A DNA stretch of 51,052 nt from an uncultured Clostridia bacterium (lineage in GTDB: Bacteria; Bacillota; Clostridia; Christensenellales; Borkfalkiaceae), in NCBI GenBank assembly GCA_947625025.1, contig CANQMQ010000013.1, positions 1 to 51,052 of the forward strand, in the 5' to 3' direction. Within the stretch, counting starts at the first letter, position 1. Each line of letters starts with the position of its first letter. The position numbers were made by a program, and so were the translations under genes. Below are positions 43,068-48,666 of this stretch, in pieces. Below the pieces are notes generated by a model. It saw nothing but the letters and a program-made list of their open reading frames with translations. It was not told where the DNA came from and searched no databases.

Positions 43068-43907
43068 CTACATTTTGATTCCCGTAACCGCGATGCCCGC
43101 GATCAGCTTGTTCCTGAATACGAAGAACACGATGAGGACGGGAATGCAGGTCATGGTGAGCGCCGCCATGAGGACGGTCGGGTCTTGCGTACGAAGTGCA
43201 CCCATTATTACGGTAAGGCCGACGGGCAGGGTCATCGAACGCTGCGTTTTGAGCATGATCATCGGGGTGAAGAAATCCCCCCATACGCCGTTGAAACAGA
43301 GGATCAGGTTGACTGCAATGATGGGTGCGGAGAGCGGCGCCACCACATAGAGGAAGTTCTGCAGGGCGTTGCAACCGTCGATCTTTCCCGCCTCCTCCAA
43401 TTCACGGGGGAGCGTCGAAAAGAACTGCTTCATCAGATACAGGCAGAGCGGCGAAAAGATGCCGAGCAGGACGAGGCTGTTGACGTTGTTGAGCAGCCCC
43501 AACTTTGCAATCGTGTTGTAGTTCTGAATGATCGTGAGCTGCCCCGGGATCATCATGGATGAGAGGAAGAGCACGAAGATCAGGTTGCGGAAGCGGAAGC
43601 GTAGCCGTGCAAGCGCATACGCCGCAGGCAGGCAGACGGCGGTCTGCAAGATCGGCACGAGCACGGAGACGTAGATGCTGTTCCCGAAGAACCCGCCGAA
43701 TACGTCTATCTTTTCGAAGATGGCGGAGTATCCCTTGAAGGAAAAGGCGTGCGGGAAGAAGGTAGGCACCGCCTGCATGTATTCCTCCATCGTCTTGAAG
43801 GAACTCATCAGCATGTAGTAGAGCGGGAAGAGCATGAGGGTGCATATGACGATACAGACGAGGACGACGACCGTCCTTCCCGCATAGTGCAGAACTTTAC
43901 GCTTCAT
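43068..43907 (-). CDS. Sugar ABC transporter permease, MalG/UgpE-like
   Basis: This polytopic membrane protein of 279 residues has six predicted helices, starting with VVVLVCIVICTLMLFPLYYML. The EAA loop is ELEEAGKIDGCNALQNFLYVVAPL. It belongs to the carbohydrate uptake transporter-1 family and forms the translocation pore with the next permease. Two in-frame ATG codons exist. The one at 43907 has the better distance (nine bases) from GGAGG; the one at 43913 is only three bases away. The gene overlaps the upstream permease by about 11 bases. Confidence 0.93.
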   Translation of the reverse strand: MKRKVLHYAGRTVVVLVCIVICTLMLFPLYYMLMSSFKTMEEYMQAVPTFFPHAFSFKGYSAIFEKIDVFGGFFGNSIYVSVLVPILQTAVCLPAAYALARLRFRFRNLIFVLFLSSMMIPGQLTIIQNYNTIAKLGLLNNVNSLVLLGIFSPLCLYLMKQFFSTLPRELEEAGKIDGCNALQNFLYVVAPLSAPIIAVNLILCFNGVWGDFFTPMIMLKTQRSMTLPVGLTVIMGALRTQDPTVLMAALTMTCIPVLIVFFVFRNKLIAGIAVTGIKM

Positions 43908-44805
43908 ACGCATCGCCCTCCACCAATACCTTGGGAAGCAGGAATTGCAGCAGCGTCATTGCCATGACGATCAAGAAAATCACGATGGAGACGACGGAGG
44001 CGTAGCCGACATCCCGATAGAAGAACGCCTGTTGCCAAAGCATGTAGCTTATCGTGATCTTGGTATCCCCGAACATGCCGTTGATCATGATGTAGATGGG
44101 GTCGAAGATCTGGAACGAGGAAATGAATGCGGTGATGAACAGGAATACGATGGTTCCCCCGATCTGCGGGAGGGTGATGCTCCAGAATTGCCGCGGCTTG
44201 GAAGCGCCATCGATTTCCGCCGCCTCGAAGTACGCCTTCGGCACGTTGCGGATCGCCACAAGCGATATGAGGAAGAAGAAGCCGATGCCCTTGAAGATAT
44301 CCACGACGATGATGGAGTTGAGTACGACATCGGGGTCGCTCAGCCAGCCCACGGGATCGATGCCCACGAGGCGCAAAATGCCGTTGAGGATGCCGAATTC
44401 GGTATCGTACATCTTATTGAATACGAGTACGACGACGGACATCGGAATGACGATCGGCATGAAGAGCGAGCTCTCCATGATGAACTGCCCTACCTTTCCC
44501 TTCACGCGGGTCGCGACGAAGTTGGCGAGCAGGACGCCGAGCCCCACCTTCGCGAGCACCGTAATTACCGTGAAGTAGGCGGTATTGCCGAGCACCGTCG
44601 TAAACTGTTCGTCGCGGAAGAGCTTTACGAAATTGTCAAACCCGACGAACTCCATGTTCGGGCTCAACAGGTCCCAATCATAGAACGCGAGGCGGAAGGT
44701 CAGTACGGCGGGGACCAAGACGAACGCCGCAAAGAACAGGAACGCCGGCAAGACGAAGAGATAGCCGATGTTGTCGTACCGCTTGCGTTTTTTGGGCGCG
44801 GCCAT
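43897..44805 (-). CDS. Sugar ABC transporter permease, MalF/UgpA-like
   Basis: This protein of 302 residues has six hydrophobic segments, beginning YLFVLPAFLFFAAFVLVPAVL. The EAA loop is YFEAAEIDGASKPRQFWSITLPQ, typical of CUT1 importers. The start ATG 44805 has GGAG seven bases upstream; a GTG at 44811 overlaps the binding-protein stop (GTGA) and is an alternative. No ATPase gene lies in the locus. As in many Bacillota, a shared MsmK-type ATPase encoded elsewhere probably energizes this importer (inference). Confidence 0.94.
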   Translation of the reverse strand: MAAPKKRKRYDNIGYLFVLPAFLFFAAFVLVPAVLTFRLAFYDWDLLSPNMEFVGFDNFVKLFRDEQFTTVLGNTAYFTVITVLAKVGLGVLLANFVATRVKGKVGQFIMESSLFMPIVIPMSVVVLVFNKMYDTEFGILNGILRLVGIDPVGWLSDPDVVLNSIIVVDIFKGIGFFFLISLVAIRNVPKAYFEAAEIDGASKPRQFWSITLPQIGGTIVFLFITAFISSFQIFDPIYIMINGMFGDTKITISYMLWQQAFFYRDVGYASVVSIVIFLIVMAMTLLQFLLPKVLVEGDAYEA

Positions 44806-44807
44806 CG

Positions 44808-46175
44808 TCACGCTCCGAGGAAGCCGCGAATGGTCTTGGCAAGCGTTTCGAGGCTATTGTTTCCGCTTCCCGTGAGCGTGAAGCCGTCCGTATTCGCCAT
44901 ATAGCCGCCGAACCACCGCCGCACTTCCAATTCAACGGCGCTGTAGGCCGTGGGTGCGGGCACCATCGTTGCATTTTGAAGGCTTTCGGCGAAGAGTTTG
45001 CCGTTTTCGGGGAAGAAACCTTTTTGGACAAGGATATCGATCGCCGAATTGAGCACGGGGATCGCCCAGAGGTTTTCGGTCATGAACTCCGTTTGGAACT
45101 TCTTGCCCGAGAGGAACTTTGCGAGTTTCCACGCCTCTTCCTTGTGCTCGCTCGTCTTGAAGATGGGGCAAGCGCCTACGCCGATCGTCGTATGCACCTT
45201 TCCGTCCACCGAGGGGAAGGAGACGACGTCGTACCCCTCCTTCAATTTGGAGACATTGCCCGCCGAGTTGTTGAACCCGCCCGTGTAGAGGTTGTAGACG
45301 TAGGGAAGCCCGTTCGCCATAAACCCGAGGCGGTTGGAATAGAAGAGATCGTACTCCGCCGTCCCGCCGAACTTGGGGCTGTATTGTTTGGTAACGTCCT
45401 CGTTGTTGAGCATGCCGTGAAGCATCGAGAAGCAGTCCTTCGCCGCCTGCCCGTCGAGATTGGTATCCTTCCAATCCTCGGTGAGTACGGAGGTGCCGTA
45501 GGCGTTGAGCCACGGCTCGATCGTCAAAAAGTATTGGTTCTGGATCTTGTACCCGTACTTGTTGCCCGTACCCGAAACGACATTCTTTGCCGTGATCTTA
45601 TCGCAGCAATAGAGGAAGTTCTCGATCGACCAACCGTCGTGCGGGTAGTTCGGGTCGTCGGGCGTCACACCGGCAGCGGCGAGTACATTCTTATTATAGT
45701 ATAGGCACATGTTGTTCCACGTCGTCGGCAGGGAATACATCTTGCCGTCGTACTTGTGGGCATTGTAGAGCACGGGCTCCATATCCGCAATGACGTCGCG
45801 CAGCTCCTCCTCGTCGCGGGCGAGGTAACTATCGATGGGCTCGAGCAGGTCTGCCGCCACGAGGGATGCCATCGCCTCCGTTGCAATGTCGCCGCAATCG
45901 GGCAAGCTTCCCGAATACGCCGAGGTCGAGAGCTGTTGCACGAGTTCTCCCCAACTGTTCGCCTGGATGCCCTCTACGCGCACGGGGATCCCCGTCTCCT
46001 TGGTGAACTCCGCGAGGCGCACCTCGAAGTCGGCGAGATAGCCGTTGTTGCACCAGAATACGAGTTCGGCGTCCGAACCCCCTCCCCCGAGCGAGCCCGG
46101 GGTACAGGCGGCGGGTGCAACGACGAGCGCCCCGCACAGGACCGCCGCGCATGTCTTCAAAAACCTTCTGTTCAT
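44808..46175 (-). CDS. Sugar ABC transporter substrate-binding lipoprotein (CUT1)
   Basis: This 455-residue extracellular binding protein has signal-peptide Cys24 in PAAC. The family 1 solute-binding fold is visible as ELVFWCNNGYLADFEVRLAEF, the segment YSLPTTWNNMCLYYNKNVL, GACPIFKTSEHKEEAWKLAKFL, and the C-terminal VRRWFGGYM. Several aromatic residues (Trp, Tyr) suit stacking on oligosaccharides. First gene of the operon, ATG 46175 with SD GGAGGA. Two LacI-type palindromes lie upstream, one over the promoter start and one just before the SD. The ligand is probably an oligosaccharide from the glycan attacked by the GH5-like and GH51 enzymes. Confidence 0.94.
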   Translation of the reverse strand: MNRRFLKTCAAVLCGALVVAPAACTPGSLGGGGSDAELVFWCNNGYLADFEVRLAEFTKETGIPVRVEGIQANSWGELVQQLSTSAYSGSLPDCGDIATEAMASLVAADLLEPIDSYLARDEEELRDVIADMEPVLYNAHKYDGKMYSLPTTWNNMCLYYNKNVLAAAGVTPDDPNYPHDGWSIENFLYCCDKITAKNVVSGTGNKYGYKIQNQYFLTIEPWLNAYGTSVLTEDWKDTNLDGQAAKDCFSMLHGMLNNEDVTKQYSPKFGGTAEYDLFYSNRLGFMANGLPYVYNLYTGGFNNSAGNVSKLKEGYDVVSFPSVDGKVHTTIGVGACPIFKTSEHKEEAWKLAKFLSGKKFQTEFMTENLWAIPVLNSAIDILVQKGFFPENGKLFAESLQNATMVPAPTAYSAVELEVRRWFGGYMANTDGFTLTGSGNNSLETLAKTIRGFLGA

Positions 46176-46192
46176 ACTGTCCTCCTTTGATT

Positions 46193-46210
46193 TACCGAAA
46201 CGGTTCGGTA
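46193..46210. promoter_or_regulatory. LacI-type operator before the binding-protein SD
   Basis: TACCGAAACGGTTCGGTA: 7-bp arms TACCGAA/TTCGGTA with a four-base centre. It lies about 130 bases into the transcript and 18 bases before the ATG. Its centre is 123 bp from that of the upstream operator, a distance that would permit looping or roadblock repression. Confidence 0.8.
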
Positions 46211-46314
46211 GACGAAAAATAAAAATCCGAGCAATTCGGTCCCAATGCTATAACGGCAGTTTGGGAAATACGGCCGATTTTTATCCCCCCGCATCCCTTT
46301 GTACCGTTGAAAAT

Positions 46315-46334
46315 GTACCGAACCGTTTCGGTAC
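46315..46334. promoter_or_regulatory. LacI-type operator over the start of the transport/GH operon
   Basis: GTACCGAACCGTTTCGGTAC, with symmetry extending to AATGTACC/GGTACATT (46312-46337). It covers about -2 to +18 of the predicted transcript, so a bound repressor would block the promoter. Confidence 0.85.
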
Positions 46335-46338
46335 ATTG

Positions 46339-46367
46339 ATTATAACACAATGTTCCGATAATTGCAA
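46339..46367 (-). promoter_or_regulatory. Promoter of the sugar transport/GH operon
   Basis: TTGCAA (46362-46367), 17 bases, TATAAT (46339-46344) on the minus strand. Confidence 0.8.
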
Positions 46368-46376
46368 CAGTTTTTA

Positions 46377-46406
46377 CAAAAAAAGTCCGAAAATTTCTTT
46401 TCGGAC
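46377..46406 (-). terminator. Terminator of fucI
   Basis: GTCCGAAAA/TTTTCGGAC stem with a four-base loop, followed on the minus strand by seven or more T. It separates fucI from the transport operon promoter. Confidence 0.88.
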
Positions 46407-46423
46407 GATAAGATTGAAATTAT

Positions 46424-46440
46424 ATGAACAAATTGTTCAT
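46424..46440. other. Palindrome at the fucI stop codon
   Basis: ATGAACAAATTGTTCAT is a near-perfect 17-bp palindrome overlapping the TGA of fucI. It may be chance or a small regulator site. Confidence 0.3.
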
Positions 46441-48242
46441 TTTGTCTTTGCGTAGAGCGGCCCAAATGCGGCGCATGCGCGGTAGTCCTGCCCTTCGGGA
46501 TCGGAACCGTAAGCATTCCAGACGGCGGGGCGGAAGATATCCTCCTCGGCGACGTTGTGCATGCAGACGGGGATCCTTAGCATGGAGCAGAGGCTGATAA
46601 GGTCTGCGCCGATGTGCCCGTATGCGATGGCGCCGTGGTTGGCGCCCCATGCGTTCATCACCGTGTAAGCGCTCTGGAACTTGCCCTTGCCCGTGATGCG
46701 CGGCGTGAACCATGTGCACGGCCAGGTGTAGTCCGTCCGCTTCCAGAGGACGTCCGTGACCTCATCGGGCAGGTGCACCGTCCACCCTTCTGCGAGTTGC
46801 AGGACGGGGCCGAGCCCCTTCACAAGGTTGATGCGGACCATGGTAACGGGCATCTCCGCACGGGTGACGAAACGGGAGGAATACCCGCCCCCGCGGAAAT
46901 AGCCGAGGTCTGCGTAGCACCACTCCGTCGCACGGAGGCAGGCCTCGACGTCCGCCTCCCCCATTTCCCAATGGGGCTTTACGGCGGGCTTGCCCGCTTC
47001 ATCCCTGCTCTCTCCGCAGAAGTCGAGGGCGGAAGCGCCCGAATTGATGAGATGCAAGAATCCGTCCGCACGGGCGGCATTGCCCGTGAGGCGGTAACCC
47101 GTTACCCGCGCAACGCTCTCCCCGCTCCAATAGGTGCGTACATCGGAGAACATCGCCGCCCGCCCCGTAAGCAATTTGCAGAGGAGCATGGAGGCGCCGT
47201 TGAGCGTATCGTTTTCGGTGGCGAGAATGAGTGGCTCCCGCGCACCGTTCCAATCGAAGGAAGAATTGAGGATGGCTTCGGCGAAATCGGTGTTGGGCAG
47301 GAAGTCCGTCCACTGCCGCTGGCCCTGGAAGCCGCCCGCAATTGCATTGTGCCCGAGCCGCTCCTCCGCATCCTTCCCTAAGGCAAGGTTGCCCTTGAAG
47401 AGATCGCGAATGACGAGCGCACACTTCACCGAAAATTCGAGGTCGTGCGCCTTCTGCTTGGCGTCTCGGCGGAGGGATCCGGGATTCTTATCGAGCCCCT
47501 CAGGGCAGTTGGCCTTGGTCCACGCGAGTGCGCGGGCGTACTCCCGCTTATCGTAAATGCCGAGTTTGATACGGCGCAATACCTCCACTTCGTCTACCGA
47601 TTCCACCCGCATCCCGAGGTAGTCCTCGAAGAAGGAGCAATCGAGGAAGGAGCCCGCAATTCCCATGCAAGGGCCGCCAATTTGCAGGTAACTCTTGCCC
47701 CGCATCCCGACTGCGGCGAGGGCGGCACGGCCGAAGCGCAGGATCTTCTCCGCTACGTCTGCGGGAATGGTGCGGTCGTCAGCATCCTGCACCTCATGGC
47801 CGTAGATGCCGAAGGCGGGCAACCCCTTTTGGGCATGGGCGGCAAGGACGGCGGCGAGGTATACCGCCCCCGGCCGTTCGGTCCCGTTGAAGCCCCACAC
47901 TGCCTTCACGGTGGAAGGATCCGTATCCATTGTCTCCGAACCGTAACACCAACAGGGCGTGACGGTGAGCGTGATCTCCACCCCCTCCCGTTCAAATTGT
48001 TCACGGCACAGGGCCGCCTCGGCCACACGGCCAATCGTCGTATCCGAAATCACCACCTTGGCGGGTGTGCCATCGGGATAGCGCAGGGTCTCCAAGAGCG
48101 CCTTTGCCGACTGCGCCATGCTCATCGTCTGCTCCTCGAGGCTCCCCCGCACGTTGAGGGCGCCCAAACGGGCATCGATCACGGGACGGATCCCTATTAC
48201 GGGTTTTCTGCTTTCACCAACCAAAGTCTCCACTTTTCTCAT
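46437..48242 (-). CDS. fucI: L-fucose isomerase (L-fucose/D-arabinose isomerase)
   Basis: This 601-residue cytoplasmic enzyme interconverts L-fucose and L-fuculose (and D-arabinose and D-ribulose in the family), using Mn2+. Conserved landmarks are the N-terminal [39 protein letters not shown] and [17 protein letters not shown], the metal ligands in [10 protein letters not shown] and [11 protein letters not shown], and the late [19 protein letters not shown] with the catalytic His. The length is close to E. coli FucI (591). ATG 48242 has SD AAGGAG; the longer upstream frame crosses the operator and promoter. No fuculokinase or aldolase is in the window. It is the rightmost gene of the locus with its own LacI-controlled promoter. 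Confidence 0.96.
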   Translation of the reverse strand: MRKVETLVGESRKPVIGIRPVIDARLGALNVRGSLEEQTMSMAQSAKALLETLRYPDGTPAKVVISDTTIGRVAEAALCREQFEREGVEITLTVTPCWCYGSETMDTDPSTVKAVWGFNGTERPGAVYLAAVLAAHAQKGLPAFGIYGHEVQDADDRTIPADVAEKILRFGRAALAAVGMRGKSYLQIGGPCMGIAGSFLDCSFFEDYLGMRVESVDEVEVLRRIKLGIYDKREYARALAWTKANCPEGLDKNPGSLRRDAKQKAHDLEFSVKCALVIRDLFKGNLALGKDAEERLGHNAIAGGFQGQRQWTDFLPNTDFAEAILNSSFDWNGAREPLILATENDTLNGASMLLCKLLTGRAAMFSDVRTYWSGESVARVTGYRLTGNAARADGFLHLINSGASALDFCGESRDEAGKPAVKPHWEMGEADVEACLRATEWCYADLGYFRGGGYSSRFVTRAEMPVTMVRINLVKGLGPVLQLAEGWTVHLPDEVTDVLWKRTDYTWPCTWFTPRITGKGKFQSAYTVMNAWGANHGAIAYGHIGADLISLCSMLRIPVCMHNVAEEDIFRPAVWNAYGSDPEGQDYRACAAFGPLYAKTK

Positions 48243-48251
48243 GGTTTCTCC

Positions 48252-48273
48252 TTTACCGAACCGTTTCGGTAAA
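48252..48273. promoter_or_regulatory. LacI-type operator over the fucI start
   Basis: TTTACCGAACCGTTTCGGTAAA, arms of nine bases symmetric around CCGT. It covers about -3 to +19 of the predicted transcript. Confidence 0.87.
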
Positions 48274-48276
48274 GAC

Positions 48277-48305
48277 AGTATATCCGATTTCGAAGGATTT
48301 GTCAA
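48277..48305 (-). promoter_or_regulatory. Promoter of fucI
   Basis: TTGACA (48300-48305), 17 bases, TATACT (48277-48282) on the minus strand. Confidence 0.8.
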
Positions 48306-48335
48306 TGCTTTTCGAAAAAATTTATGGTGAAAGGG

Positions 48336-48364
48336 TTGACAAATTGGGAAAAGGGTGGTAAAAT
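48336..48364 (+). promoter_or_regulatory. Promoter of the small plus-strand RNA
   Basis: TTGACA (48336-48341), 17 bases, TAAAAT (48359-48364). It is divergent from fucI. Confidence 0.72.
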
Positions 48365-48370
48365 AAAATC

Positions 48371-48463
48371 ACAACAAGGGTTTTGATCCTGCTTAGCGGT
48401 CAGCTCTCGTGTTATTACAAAGAATAACCGCCGAACTTACCACGTTACGGGCGGTTATTTTTT
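48371..48463 (+). ncRNA. Small RNA resembling a type I antitoxin (orphan)
   Basis: A promoter and an intrinsic terminator frame about 93 bases without a credible ORF. The terminator segment (AATAACCGCC, a GAACTTACC-type loop, GGCGGTTATT, T6) is typical of the overlap zone of convergent holin-like toxin/antisense RNA pairs. The opposite strand reads KNNRP-stop, an ending common in such toxins. No toxin ORF with an SD and a hydrophobic segment exists upstream on that strand, so only the antitoxin side, or a remnant, is left. The identification is tentative; the transcript itself is better supported. Confidence 0.5.
48423..48463 (+). terminator. Terminator of the small plus-strand RNA
   Basis: A 10-bp stem AATAACCGCC (48423-48432) with GGCGGTTATT (48450-48459), loop of 17 bases, ending in six T. 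Confidence 0.82.
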
Positions 48464-48509
48464 AGAGCGTTTGATCGCGATGTATTCAATATCGAGGCTA
48501 AATTATAAA

Positions 48510-48556
48510 AAAGGAACGGCGGGGAGACGAATGACGTCTCCCCGCCGCGGTTTTTT
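48510..48556. terminator. Bidirectional terminator downstream of the right-edge gene
   Basis: A 12-bp stem CGGCGGGGAGAC (48517-48528) with GTCTCCCCGCCG (48535-48546). CGGTTTTTT follows on the plus strand and TTCCTTTTTT on the minus strand. Confidence 0.82.
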
Positions 48557-48560
48557 AGAA

Positions 48561-48632
48561 GCCCACCCCTTCCGCCCCCTTCCCCTCACTTCGTTCGGGA
48601 TGAGGTGAGGGAGGGTCCCTCAAGGGGTGGGC
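48561..48632. repeat. Long imperfect palindrome (possible REP/MITE-like element)
   Basis: The outer arms GCCCACCCCTT (48561-48571) and AAGGGGTGGGC (48622-48632) pair perfectly. Inside, CCCTCAC (48583-48589) pairs with GTGAGGG (48605-48611) around a CTTCGTTCGG-type loop. It lies between the terminator and the right-edge gene stop. No ORF or promoter is seen in it. Confidence 0.55.
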
Positions 48633-48666
48633 AAGAGACGCGCGCGGGGTGGGTGGGCGAGAATCC

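Noticed and set aside
43911-43913. ATG at 43911-43913 as the start of the second sugar permease
   Set aside because: Only three bases from GGAGG; the ATG at 43907 is better spaced, although the longer form cannot be excluded.
48479-48605. Short plus-strand ORF starting MYSISRLNY after the small RNA
   Set aside because: It runs through the bidirectional terminator and the palindrome and has no SD.
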